A DNA stretch of 64,000 bases from Vigna angularis (taxonomy: Eukaryota; Streptophyta; Magnoliopsida; Fabales; Fabaceae): positions 15,937,388-16,001,387 of the forward strand of contig NC_068980.1 in NCBI RefSeq assembly GCF_016808095.1. The letters run 5' to 3'. Below, piece after piece: positions 1-11,661 of this stretch. Each line of letters opens with the position of its first letter. Position 1 is the stretch's first letter. The translations under genes were made by a program, and so were the position numbers. The notes below the pieces were generated by a model, which saw only the letters and a list, made by a program, of their open reading frames with translations, was not told the origin of the DNA and ran no database searches.

Positions 1-92
1 TCTTCTCTCTCCTCTACTCTCTCATCACTTATGTTCACAATAGCTTTACATTCTTCCTTAGTGTTAACCTCAGTATTAGCTCAAAATTATCG
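1..92 (-). pseudogene. gag fragment of Ty3 element A
   Basis: Reading the minus strand, this end of the window matches the post-zinc-knuckle part of the gag ORFs seen intact in element L. The recognisable words are NTEVN followed by KEECKAIV. The same stretch occurs near 34977-35045 on the minus strand. It stops abruptly beside a primer-binding site, so the N-terminal two thirds of gag are deleted. The element continues beyond the left window edge. Confidence 0.7.
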
Positions 93-131
93 ATTCATCA
101 ATAGAGTTCTTAGCAACGACGCCAAAAAACT

Positions 132-1501
132 TGTTAAGACTCCGGCAAGTGTACCGAATCGTATCAAGTAATATAAAATGGTAAGACCAAGTATCGTATC
201 CCAAAGGACTTACGACCTAAACATTTATGTGACTTCTTGATTAAATAGGACTTGAAAACAAACTCTTTTAGGTTTAGAATGGAAACACCGAAAAGTAAAT
301 ATGCATGTCATTTGATCAATTAGACAAAAGTGCAAAGATGAACGGGTTTGATATTATGGAATGAATATGTTGTTGGGGTTAGATTTCACCTTGTTTACTC
401 TCATGTATTTGCAAATTCTACTTCTTCATTAATGTCAATGTCACTCTCTAAAACACTTAAAACCAAATTCCTCAGCGAAGAAAGTCTATCCTTACCTATT
501 AGTTCATACAATTCCTAGCATTCCTAATAATTAATTATGAAGAACACGAGCTTTAGACAACCAAAACTCATACCCTCATTCCTGAGCAATACTACTTCTG
601 CGAATAATTATCCATATCATGAATTGTAATCTACCTTTCGGTACTCATGCAAATCATACATCATGCTAAAGAATGAGTTAAATGAAGCAAGCATTATGCA
701 AAGAAGAATTATCCTAACAATTAATGAAAGAAGCATATAATATCAATAATCAATTCAATACATGAGAGTTTACAAAGGTTACATCATCCCCAACAACAAA
801 TAGAGTTTAGTTCACCATTGACATGGTGAAACTAGATGAACAATGGAAAAAGAATGAAAGATAGAACCCTAGAAATTGAAGATAGAAGCTTCCGCATCCA
901 AATCCGCCTTCAAGGGAGTGAAAAGTGTGTTTCTGAGCCTATTCCGTCCAAAGATACAAACCCAAGGATGTGCAAGTCCTTATATAGAACATAAAAATAA
1001 CAAAAAATTGGTCCAACAAGCCCACAAGACTGGCGCTCAGCGCCCCACTTATGGCGCTCAACGGTGTGCAGGTCAGAAGTTGCGCTCAGGGTCATCTCAA
1101 AAGGCAAGCAAGCATGGTGCGTCTCGTCATAGTTGTGCTCAGCGCCCCTAAAGCGGCACTCAACGGTGTGCGACAGTGAACTTTGGCGCTGAGGGCTCCA
1201 AAAAAGGGCAGCCAAGCGTGAGACAATGTACTTTGGCGCTGAAGGCCCCTAAAGTAGCGTTCAGCACTACTGCGATCTCCCTTTTTTGATGCTTTTCCAT
1301 CTTGTCCTGAGTTCCAACTCCTTACTACTTTCAAATCTTCTTCCAAATCATCTTAATTCCTGGTGAAAACACTGAAATCTAGCACAAAGCCATTAAATTC
1401 ACCTTCAACTCTCCTATTCATCAAAACCATGATTCTAAGCTAGTTTCTATGTCAAAAAAGGTGTTTTTAGTATCAAATAGCGGTAAATTCAACCGTTATC
1501 A
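132..1501 (-). repeat. 5' LTR of Ty3 element A (primer site at 105-131)
   Basis: This LTR starts TGATAACGG at its minus-strand 5' end and ends CTTAACA. It is followed to the left by a decayed tRNA-Asp-type primer site (TGGCGTCGTTG). It shares the body shared by all related LTRs here: the CTCTCATGTATT region, the GGTAAGACCAAGTATCGT region and CGCTCAGCG boxes near 1035-1260. It interrupts a copia element at 1501/1502. Only one side is in the window, so the target duplication cannot be checked. Confidence 0.8.
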
Positions 1502-3816
1502 ATCATTGATGCTGAATGATATTGCACATGAGAAGACTCCTCCCAAAACTCCTTAACTAAATGATTTAGCGGAAAGGATGAACAAGACGTTGATTGAAAG
1601 AGTTAGGTGTATGCTTTCTGAACCAAAATTGCCTAAGTATTTCTGAGGTGAGACATTGCTTACAACAGTGCATGTTATTAATCTAAGTCCTGCAGTTGCT
1701 TTGAACTCTGAGGTGCTAGACAAGATTTGGTTTGGCAAGAATGTTGTTACTTATGATCATTTGCCTGTCTTTGGCTATAAAGCATTTGTTCATGTCCTAA
1801 AGGATGAAAGATCAAGTTGGATGTGAAGACAAGGTAATGCATCTTCATTAGTTTTGGTCAAGATGAATTTGGCTACAGGTTGTATGACCCCGTTGAAAAG
1901 AAAGTTGTTAGAAGCCATGATATACAATTCATGGAAGATCAAACCATTGAAGATATTGATAAGGTGGAGAAGTCTACACCTAAGGAAGATGATAATGTGG
2001 TTGATGTTGATCCAATTCGGTTGTCTATTAATGATTTGGATATTGATGTTCATGATGATGAACAAGATGGTGATATTGATAATCAGCAGATTGGATATGA
2101 CTTGAATGTTCCTATTGATAATGTTGATGAAGAGAAACATGATGTGTCATAAGATAAGAGTCTTGGTGATGTATCTGAGCTACCTGAAGCTCAACCCAAA
2201 AGATCTAATAGGCCAAAACAACCTTCTAAGAAGTACTCTACCAATGAGTATGTGATGTTGACTGATGAGGGAGAACCTGAATGTTATGATGTGGCCAGTG
2301 AAAAAAAGTAAAAGTGGTTGGATGTAATACAGATGAAATATCTGCATGATAATCACACTTATGACTTGGTGAAGTTGCCTAAGGGTAAGAGAGCCTTAGA
2401 GAATAGGTGGATTTTTAGGGTGAAGCAAGAGAGTAATTCTACATCTTCTAGATATAAAGCCAGATTAATGGTGAAAGGCTTCATATAAAGAAAGGATGTT
2501 AACTTTAATGAGATTTTCTCACCTGTGGTGAGGATGACATCCATGAGAATTGTGTTAAGTTTACCTACTACTCTAGATTTGGAGGTTGAGCACATGAATG
2601 TGAATACAACTTTCCTTCATGGTGATTTGGAGGAAGAGATTTACATGAAGCAACCAAATGGTTTTCTTGTTGAAGGTAAGGAAGACTATGTGTTTAGACT
2701 ACGAAAAAGCCTATATGGTTTGAAGTAGGCTCCGAGGTAGTGGTACAAGAAGTTTGAGTCTGTTATGTGTAAGCAAGGCTACAAGAAGATTACTTCTGAC
2801 CATTGTGTTTTTATCAGGAAATTTTCTGAGAATGATTTCCTTATACTGTTGTTATATGTTGATGACATGCTTATTGTTGGGAAAGATGTATCCAAAATTG
2901 ACAGGTTGAAGAAGTAATTAGGCGAGTCATTTGCCATGAAAGACATGGGAGCTGCTATGAAGATTCTTGGTATAAGTATCACTCATGATAGAAAAGAGAA
3001 GAAACTTTGACTATCATAAGAGCACTACATTCAGAAAGTGTTGCAAAGATTCCAAATGGAAACTGCTAAAGTTGTAAGTACTCCTCTTACTACTCATTTT
3101 AATTTGAGTGTCAAACAAAGTCCTTCAAATGAAACTAAGAAGATAGATATGAAAAAGTTCCTTATGCTTCTGCGGTGGGTAGTTTGATGCATGCAATGGT
3201 ATGTACAAGGCCTGATATTGCACATGTTGTTGGTACAGTTAGATTTCTGTCAAATCCAGGTAGAGAGCATTAGAATGCTGTGAAATGGATTTTAAGGTAT
3301 CTTCGTGGTACTAGTGGTTTGAGGCTTTGTTTTGGAGGTGATAAGCCTACTTTGGTGGGTTACTCAGATTCAGATATGGCTGGAGACATTCATTCTAGAA
3401 AGTTCACTTCAGGATATTTGATTCAGTTTGCAGGGGGAGCCTTGGCTTGGCAATCAAAGTTGCAAAAGTGTGTAGAATTGTCTACTACTGAGGCAGAATT
3501 CATTGCACTTTTTGAAGCATGTAAGGATTTGTTATGGGTGAAGAAATTCTTGCAAGAGCTTGGTTTTGTGCAAGGTAAATACTTGTTGTATTGTGACAGT
3601 CAAAGTGTTATTCATCTTGATAAGAATCCAACTTTTCATTCTAAATCCAAACATATTGATGTGAGGTATCATTGGATATGTGATGTTTTGGATGCTAAGT
3701 TGTTGGAATTAGCTAAAGTTCACACAAATGATAATGGTATGATGATCAAGGCATTTCCAAGAGGAAAGTTTGAAGTTTGTTGTGAGATCGTCAGTTTGAC
3801 GGATATTTCCACATAG
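1502..3816 (+). pseudogene. Ty1/copia pol pseudogene (integrase C-terminus, RT, RNase H)
   Basis: A decayed pol shows the copia order integrase, reverse transcriptase, RNase H. The first part (about 1540-1740) carries the end of the integrase core. RT runs about 2340-3050, with recognisable segments VEHMNVNTTFLHGDLEEEIY, KSLYGLK and YVDDMLIVG. RNase H (3280-3816) is open for 178 codons and includes STTEAEFIAL and SKHIDVRYHW. Several in-frame stops and frameshifts lie between these parts, so it is dead. The motif set resembles the Tork/Tnt1 group. The 5' half is cut off by the LTR at 132-1501. Confidence 0.85.
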
Positions 3817-3832
3817 TCGTGAGGGGGAGATT

Positions 3833-4165
3833 TGTTGGGTTATTGGGCTCCCTTCCTATGTGGAGAATAGACCCAGATAATGTAGACCATTATGTCTCAC
3901 TAGGTTAAATGGAGATGGGTCAGATTAGTAGGACACATTAGATTCATTTGAAGAGAGAGAAAAGCCAATTGAGAGAAAAAGAAAGAGAGAAAGCCTTTCC
4001 CGCATAACCCTAAACTTGTACTGGTGTTTTCGTCGTTGTGAAGTTGTTCACTGTTGGATTGGGCTAATTTTTGGACATTGGGTTCCAGACATATGGCTAT
4101 TCATTCTGATAGTTCGGATCGTCAATCAGAGGTCTAGTTTAGGAGAAATCAATCCCGCACCAACA
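3833..4165 (+). repeat. 3' LTR of the copia element
   Basis: A polypurine tract (GAGGGGGAGATT, 3821-3832) lies 5 bases after the pol stop codon. It is immediately followed by TGTTGGGTTATTGG. The first later position that gives the inverted end is CCAACA at 4160-4165, making a 333 bp LTR with TGTTGG and CCAACA termini. The 5' boundary is firm. The 3' boundary is inferred, because the partner LTR is outside the window. Confidence 0.65.
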
Positions 4166-4509
4166 GTCCCATTTTGGAGAATTTTCATCTTCTTTGTTCT
4201 CATTTGTAAGCATTTCTGCTTAGTTAAATTGACTTATTCAAAACATCATTTGGTGTTATTATTGGAGACTCTTTTGAACCCTATTATTGATCATAGTGGA
4301 TTTTTCTTTGATCTGGACAACTCGTGGTTTTTACCCTTGCGTTGAGGGTTTTCACGTTAAAAATTGTTGATATCTCTATGTGCTTTGAATTCTATTTTTG
4401 TTCTATTTGTTTGGTGTTCCTCGCATATTCTCGCAAAAAGGAGGATTGAATTTTCGCTTCATTATTACTCTTTGCAAAGTTGTTATATTTTTTTTGCCCT
4501 TTCCCATCA
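4166..4509. other. No recognisable feature
   Basis: This is flanking sequence between the copia LTR and the microsatellite. If the LTR end were misplaced, this could still be LTR. No coding signal is seen. Confidence 0.4.
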
Positions 4510-4729
4510 ATACATACATATATATATGTATATATATATATATACATATATATGTATATATGTATATACATATATATGTATATATGTATATACATATATA
4601 CATATATATACATATATATACATATATACATATATACATATATACATATATACATATATACATATATATACATATATACATATATATACATATATACATA
4701 TATATACATATATACATATATATACATAT

Positions 4730-4809
<80 letters not shown>
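4510..4809. repeat. TA-rich microsatellite, (TA)n with CATATA/TGTATA variants
   Basis: About 300 bp consists almost only of alternating purine-pyrimidine, first with GTATA units, then ACATATAT units, then pure TA. Long open frames in every frame here (Tyr/Ile repeats) are composition artefacts. The tract could extrude as cruciforms and is expected to be length-polymorphic. Confidence 0.98.
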
Positions 4810-4812
<3 letters not shown>

Positions 4813-4953
4813 CATGATCAGATTGTATGAATGCATGTAGAAATTGAACACACATAGAGATAACAAACTATTATATGTATAAATGAGATGATATAGATTA
4901 AGCATTAGAAGTATCTTTTCAAACTAAGCTAGTGTATGTTAAACGATGTGAAT

Positions 4954-5226
4954 CTAAAAAAATTCACGATCCATGACAAGAAGTTCGAGAGTGTGATGAT
5001 TTGGGGTTGTTGATGAGAACTTGGCTGCAAGACTATCTAGTTGGAGAACAAGTTGTAGTTGAGAGGATTGCTCTTGGTGAAATGCTTCAAGCCTGGTGTC
5101 GACTTTGGCATCTTGCTCCACTAAGGCGTCCTTTATTAGGGTTAGGATGACTTCATGTTTAGTTTTTAGTTGTGGTGGAGGTAAGGTGATAATTGGTAAG
5201 GGCTGATCTGGTAATTGAGTGTATCT
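4954..5226 (-). pseudogene. Orphan open frame, about 90 codons, coiled-coil-like
   Basis: Read leftwards from about 5226, one frame stays open to a TAG at 4954-4956. The composition looks protein-like: a proline-rich start (ITLPPPQLKTKHEV), then an amphipathic Glu/Gln/Leu-rich helix (LVEQDAKVDTRLEAFHQEQ), ending VMDREFF. There is no ATG until near the end, and upstream the frame is closed by TGA codons. It may be one exon or a decayed fragment, possibly from the variable N-terminus of a retrotransposon gag. I do not recognise it. The surrounding 5 kb holds nothing that would explain it. Confidence 0.35.
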
Positions 5227-7600
5227 GCTTCAGAGACAATTTCACCGTCTCTCGTTAGTCACAAGTTGCATCAAACCCTAGAAATCCTATCTTGAAGAAG
5301 GAGAGCTTGACATGTTGCACTCCAACTTTTAGAAAAATTCTTCACTCCTAAAGTGTCATGTGAAAATCCACTTTAGAAAAGTTTCTCCATTAAGAAAATG
5401 ACATATGACCTACCTTTTTTAGAAAACTCTTAACTAAGAGCTTGTATATGGCCACCATGTCTCATGTGGGACACCTTACACCAAGCTAGGGTTACAAAAC
5501 TAATCATCCAAGATTAACTTAAGCTAGACACAAATAGTTTCCTACAACTTAAGAAAGATTGTTCAAAACTCCTACACCACTTGACCTTTAATACAAGGCC
5601 TAAAACAAAATTCTACTCTATTTAAATTTTAATACAAGGTCTAGAAATACTTCATGATGATCCAAATGAATGAGAGCTTAGTTTCACCTTACATAGATGA
5701 CTCTAACTTTTCTTAAATTTGTTTGTTTGACTATGTTCTTTGTGATTAGACTCTTGACTAGAGGTATCCAATTATTTTTCACAAAATAATCCCACTAATT
5801 TTTTTTTTTGTACATGATTGGTTAAAAACAAATAATTTTTCAAATTTGGCATTTATGTTCAATTACTTATAAAGAATCAAGTACCCATAACTTTTTAAGG
5901 GTGTAAAAAAATTGCAGACTTACTAAATTTATTTGAACTAGCATTCTATGATATCTATCTATGTAGAAATTACTAATTTTGAAGACGTGAGACCTAGTAA
6001 GAGAGAGAAAAATGGCAAAACAAAAAAAGTCACCTTGGATTTGGTACGTGGAATGGCCAAATACAGGGAAGTTTTTATTTTTTAAGTAAACAATTTATAT
6101 AATATATAGGTAAACCCTGAAGATCCAAATTAAAGATAATTGTATAGGGTTTTTATTTTAGAGAATCCTATATAATTAGAAAGATAGCTAAATTTCTAAC
6201 ACCATATAATTGTTAATATATCCATTAGTTAAGTTATTTTCTAATTCATTAATATTTGAGCTAATACACATAAGCATACTATCTATAAGAAATCACTCCC
6301 CAAAATACAATGGTTAACAAAAAGTCACTTGACTGAATTTGGTATAATAATATAGTGCAAAATTACGAAAACGGAACTTGAAAGAAAAAAAGAAGTTATA
6401 TATTAAACATTTAAATGATTTTTAATTATCATCATGAGACTATAAAGTATAATGCATTGTAAATGTCTTGACTTTTATAAAAATTATCCAAAAAAGTCAT
6501 ACTAATAATGATTTTATATTGGTTAACATCACAAAAAATTTGAACTAGTAGTAAATAATTATTAAATTAAAATATGAAAAGTAGAAAAAAAAAGTTATTT
6601 TAATATAATTGATGGCATGTTTCACGTTAGAAAAACGTTGATCATGGGTTTGACCAACATAAAATACTTCTTGGTTTATGTATGGAAGCATTCGAATTAG
6701 TGCTAGAAACAATAAGGTTCACTTAAAGTGAGTCCAACAATTGAAAAGCAGCCATTAAATTAAGTAATTCAAAAGCAGTACAGTGACTTATGTTAATAAG
6801 ACAAATTGCTTAATAAGACAATAAACCATATATCATTTGCTTGGATAGCAACTTATGTTATAATACCATATTGTTAGTGTTTGGTCCTCTTCTTTGTTAT
6901 TACAATATCCTTCCATATATACTCAACTATGAGAACGACAAGCTCCCACATTTAAATATAATAGTACACTCTAAGAATGATGATGAAGATAAACTTGTTC
7001 AAAGGGTCAAGTTGTGAAACTTAATCAAAGAATTTAAGACAATTATTAAAAACATTAGTTGTTTATGACAAAGAAATTATTGCACTTAAATTTCAATACC
7101 AAAAGTTAAAAAAAAAGGTTTAATAACATTTTTTTAATGTTTTTATTTATTTATTTTTTATTCAATGTATATATTTTTAATAGACTCAATATATCTGAAT
7201 GTTAGATCAGCATTAATGTCATTCCTTCTACTTTATCTATGAGATTAGATCATAAATACATAAAAAGAATTTATATTAACATATGTCAATTTATTATCTT
7301 TAAGTGACATTAACATTAATCCAACGAAAAACTACATTCATTCTTTTTTATAAATATAAAAAATTACTGAATTATTATTATTATAAATATAAAGATAAAA
7401 AATATTATTGAAAAATTCTATAGGACCCTAAACAAATGACCCAAACATGAGTTTTAAAAAAGAAATAACTCTATAACTCATATATTAAATGTACAACTCA
7501 ATAAATACTCTTATAATCTATGAATACTGCATTGTGTATCTGGGTTTTGAATATGAAACATGCATAATGACAAGGGGAGCATTACATATTTTTTAGATAT
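5227..7600. other. AT-rich DNA without a recognisable gene
   Basis: Strongly AT-rich, with many homopolymer runs and no open frame of note on either strand. I see no LTR ends, tRNA or repeat array. It may be old degraded transposon or intergenic sequence. Confidence 0.6.
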
Positions 7601-7876
7601 TTCACATGCCTATACTTAAGGGGGAGAGTACATTCTTTCTTATGTGATTATCTATGACAGGAGGAGCATTTGTGTTTGCTTTATGATTTACTGATGCATC
7701 TCTGAAATAATTGATTACCTTAATATCAATACCTGTTTGCATATCTTTTTTGCTAATACCCAAAGGGTGAGAATTATACTGATATATGGATATATATTTG
7801 TTTGATAATCTGTATTGTTGTGTACAACATAGTTATTTATTAATCATGGTTGTGCATCATCAAAAAAGGGGGAGAT
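7601..7876 (+). other. 3' non-coding end of a Sirevirus-like copia element with repeated polypurine tracts
   Basis: Two purine tracts of the GGGGGAGA type occur, at about 7619-7628 and 7862-7876. The second abuts the LTR. Multiple polypurine tracts before the 3' LTR are a known Sirevirus trait and are also seen in element G here (57247-57462). No coding sequence of this element survives. Confidence 0.6.
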
Positions 7877-9279
7877 TGTTGAGATTGTTGATAGGGGGAG
7901 CAATGGTTTAGCTGAAACTACAATCTCAGAACTTCTGGTTTTTTATGATGACAACACATAATTAATAACACATGTGTTTATGTATTACATGTTCATTACT
8001 TTCATGATTATGATTATATGAGAACATGTTTGTGTTGTGTTAATCATTGCAATTCACTATGTTATATATGTGAGATTTAATCTGTGATTGCATGAAAATT
8101 GTTTTGGAAAAGAAAAACCACATGCACTTTAGTTTAACTTAAATTGTGTAGCAAAACAACAATTTTAAGTCGACTTCATTATGAAGTAAGTCGATTAAAA
8201 CTCGTGGCTTTGGACAAACTTTTTCAAAGTGTGTTGTGAGATTTTTTTGAAGAGAAAGTTTTTCAAAACTATGTTTTTAACTGTTACAAAGTCGACTATA
8301 TGCGCAAACCATTCGACTAAGTTTGTTATGTTTTGAAATTCTGTTAATGCTTGTCTTAAAGTGTCTAACGACTATATTTTTGAATATGTTTGACCAAGCA
8401 TTAATTGTGAATCAACTGCATTAATTGCGTAATCAATTAATTGCTATAACTACTACTAACTATTATAACTGTCATGACTGTATTCGACTTCATTAGTGGT
8501 AAAGTCAACTGAAGAGCGTCAGAATTGTGAAAAACTATATATTCACGCAAATTTGAATTTTGTAAGTAGTTTTGAGAATCTAATGAATTGTGTGATAATT
8601 TTCATATTAGTGCGGTCTTATAGATTTAGGAAAAGCTCCAAGAACTCTTAAAGAAGACCATGGTGTTCATCTTTGGAGATAGCTTGAAGAGCAAGGATTG
8701 TGTGTTTTTACTGTCTGATCAAATCTGCACTGAAGGTGTTTGTTTTGGTGATCAGGAATTCAATCTTGTGAAGATTGATGTTATTTCCCTGTTGCAACTA
8801 CAGGAAGAGGACGTGCTGCGTTTTGGACTTTGAGGGGTTTCTCAAAGGGTTGAAGACGGTAGGAGAGGGGACATCTTGCTGCTGGTCTTTGTGTGTTGTA
8901 TGCCTATATTTTGATTAAAGGGTTAGAGAGATGTTTTATATTTTTGACGTGGAGGTCTCTATAAAAGCCTTGTTGTAAAAACCTTGATCATATTATAGTG
9001 CATTTGCTTCCTGGTGAGGAAGGACACTAGATGTAGGCTTGGCTGAACCAGTATAAAAAACAATGTTTGATTTTTCTATCCCTACACTTTTACTTAATCA
9101 AATTTGTACTGCGTTTAATCAACTTTATTTTTGTTGCACTAAAAAATCTTTTTCTTTGTGTTTCAAGAAAGTTTTTAAAGTCATCTACTTTGCGAAAAAG
9201 ATTTAAAGAAAACATTGTTTTTGTATTTCACCAACTCACCCTCCCTCTTGGTGTTGAAAATTAAGCCATTCTATTTTAA
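7877..9279 (+). repeat. 3' or isolated LTR of a Sirevirus-like copia element
   Basis: It begins TGTTGAGATTG directly after the polypurine tract and ends TTTTAACA. The layout copies the element G LTR: a palindrome-rich U3 (TCGAC boxes and AAGTCGACTT near 8167), a TATA box (CTATAAAAG near 8961), a segment with GGACACTAGATGTAGGC, then a pyrimidine-rich end CTCACCCTCCCTCTTGGT. This LTR is distinct in sequence from element G, so it is a second Sirevirus family. No partner LTR is in the window. Confidence 0.7.
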
Positions 9280-9479
9280 CACCACGCAATCACAAAAACT
9301 GGACACCTCATGGGGGCACCTGCACCGTTAAAATTTTGACGCCGTAACCAAAAAAGATTAACTTGACCCGATTTTTCACAAGTTGGGACCTCTTCAAACT
9401 TTTAAAAAAGGTAGGACCACTTTGAACAATCCCCCTCTTTCGAGGGACCAAAAGAAGTATTAAGCCAAAATAATATTAA
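9280..9479. other. Unassigned spacer
   Basis: Short segment with a primer-site-like scrap (ACGCCGTAACC near 9341) and phrases such as GGGACCTCTTC. Nothing can be assigned. Confidence 0.4.
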
Positions 9480-9720
9480 GCTTGTCACATCATATCAAAT
9501 ATGGTTTGATTAGTTCAATTTGAAGTTTAACCAGAAGAGACTTTAACCATTGTATTTAAGCACCAAAGGTAAATTCAACTTCAGTCTTAGATCTAGAAAT
9601 TGAATGTTTTCACCTATAGCCCATGAAATTATATTGTCTTCCAAGAAGATATATAACCCTGGTAGTAGACTACATGTAAAGAGAATCAATTGGCAAGCCT
9701 ACATCACAATAAGTTGTGGT
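9480..9720 (-). pseudogene. Copia RNase H relic
   Basis: The minus-strand translation, with stops, aligns with the end of copia RNase H. A STT(R) segment is followed by LLGRQYNFMG, then SRSKTEVEF in place of the usual SxSSTEAEY, then W-L-x-S-L-L with the usual spacing. At least three in-frame stops are present. It is an isolated fragment, cut on its left side near the Sirevirus LTR and on its right by a Ty3 LTR. Confidence 0.6.
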
Positions 9721-9749
9721 ATTGAGAGTGTGACGATTTAAAAAGTAGG

Positions 9750-10548
9750 TGATGGAACCCTCTCCTAGCATTAAGCACGCAAAAAGAAGCTCCAAAACAG
9801 ATGCACAGCGAAATGATAATTGATGTAGTGAAATGGATCTATAGAAGGTGTTTAGTGAAATTTTGGATGAAGGTGTGGTGTGTGTATGATACCTCCAAGC
9901 TCAGAAGGTCTTCCTACTAAGGAAGGAAGCTAGATGAGAGTGAGAGAATTAGAAATTCTTAGGTGACTAAAGAGCAAAAGAAGCTGGAATCAATCCTACA
10001 GCATTTCATTAAGCTCAAAAGTGATTTTTACAAGGTATTGGCCCTCTTATTTATAGGTGAAGTGGAGCCCTCAGTCTGACCAAGTTTCCCTCCAAAATTC
10101 AAATACATTTTGAGCCAAGAAGGCTAGCTGGTTGGTTCATGCATGCCATGCTTCAAACAGGTTAGCAAAGACCCATGGGAAACATGTCACTCGCACGACT
10201 GGGCTTCAAAGGGTTTTGGCTGGGCCAAAACCTGTTTTGGAAGGCATTTTTCTTCACAATTCCAATCCGGAAAGCTTGCTTCCAATCCGGAAGTCATCCA
10301 GAAATTTGCCTTCTTTTTGTTCTTTTGATTCCTTTGATCAAAGGGGTTCTTGGTTGGTTAGTCCATGATCTCCTAGCCTTATTGGACCCTACAAAATAAC
10401 ATATAGACATGTTATAAAGAATCCTTCTAAGACATAGAGAAAGAAAATCAAGAAAGAGCTTCTAAAAGTCCTTCTCCAACTTCCCTTTCTTAGCCTTACC
10501 TTAAGTTGGTACTCCTTTGAATGGAATTCTCGAAAGGGGTTTCCATCA
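9750..10548 (-). repeat. 3' LTR of a second Ty3/gypsy lineage
   Basis: The LTR is bounded by TGATGGAA on the left and TTCCATCA on the right, a good inverted terminal repeat. On its right side the minus strand reads AAGAGGGAGGGTA, a polypurine tract, so this is the 3' LTR of a minus-strand element whose body lies to the right. It differs from the tRNA-Asp family. Length is about 799 bp. The 5' LTR is not found. Confidence 0.7.
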
Positions 10549-10851
10549 TACCCTCCCTCTTGAAAAATGATTTATCCTCAAATCAGGAAGATATAAGAAA
10601 CACAACTTTGGTTTTTGCTTTCCTCCAAGATCAAAAATATATCTACAATAAGCATCAAATATATCTCCAATTAGTATCAATTCAAGAAAGTATTTTTTAA
10701 TGGAAGTAACTTTAGAATAAGGACTTTTTATATTTTATTTTATAGTTTTAAGAAAATTTGAAAGTTCTAATTCACAAGTCATTTTTCTTTTACCTTGAGT
10801 TTCTTGTATCCTTACGGGTAACAATAACTCAAGATTTAAATTGCCATATTT

Positions 10852-11661
10852 TTAAAAGGGTAGTATAATGGAAAATGGTATGCCAATTTGTTTAAGGAAG
10901 AAGTTAACATTTAAAGACTTAAAACTGAATAGGAAAGAATTAAGGAATTGGGAACCTTCCCTTTTGAGTTCCATGATGTTTGGAGAAGTTGAATTTGCCA
11001 TCAATAGCAATTTCTCCTTTTTCTCTCTTTCTCTTCCTCTCTTCTTTCTTCTTTTATTCTTTCTTCTTCTTTTCTTCTCTCTTCCTTTTCTCTTTTCTCT
11101 TTTTCTTTTCTTTTTTTCTTTTCTCTTTTTCTTCTCTTCCTCTTCTTCTCTTTTAATCTCTCTTCTTTCTTCCTCTTCTTTTCTCTCAATCTCTCTTTCT
11201 CTTTTCTTATCCATAAGCTCGTTAAGTCTTGCCCCAAACTCAATTTCTCTACGAAGAAAACCATGACCATTTAAACTCTCAAGAAATATTTTTCCATCTT
11301 CAATGCAATCTCTAATTAGTTCTAGGTTTCTTCTAATGGTTGGAGGCACAGACTTTCTTCTCATACAAGATTTTAATTCATACCAATTATGAATGGAGGA
11401 TTTTCTACCTTTATTAACCCTATATTGCCTTTCATCCCACCACTATCTTGCATGCTCTTCTAACTTAGAGAGATATATGCTAAGGATATAAGATTCACTC
11501 TCTCTATAAAACCAACAATTTATTTTATCAATTGCTTGTTCCCAAGCTAGGTATGATAATGCACCTATATCTTTACCAAACAATGGAATTTTCCTAGCTT
11601 GATTAAACATTTCATCAACATTATCTAACCTAGATGACCTATATGAACTATAACAAGACAT
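10852..11661 (-). pseudogene. gag of the second Ty3 lineage, one in-frame stop
   Basis: About 270 codons are open from the ATG at 11661, broken by one TAG at 11443-11445 between LEEHAR and WWDERQYRV. The W-W-x-x-R pair and the downstream WYELKSCMRRKSVPP are typical of Ty3 gag. From about 11215 to 11000 the protein becomes an almost pure Lys/Arg/Glu tract of about 70 residues. A hydrophobic C-terminus follows. The plus strand therefore shows a long pyrimidine tract. No protease, RT or integrase follows before the 3' LTR, so the element is internally deleted or non-autonomous. Confidence 0.65.

Noticed and set aside
4392..4905. Long open frames on both strands in the TA-rich tract
   Set aside because: They are Tyr/Ile repeats forced by the microsatellite, present in nearly every frame.
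10132..10399. Three overlapping short plus-strand ORFs
   Set aside because: They overlap each other inside an LTR and have no protein-like conservation.
10868..11266. Plus-strand 132-codon Phe/Leu/Ser-rich ORF
   Set aside because: It is the antisense shadow of the Lys/Arg/Glu-rich gag tract on the minus strand.
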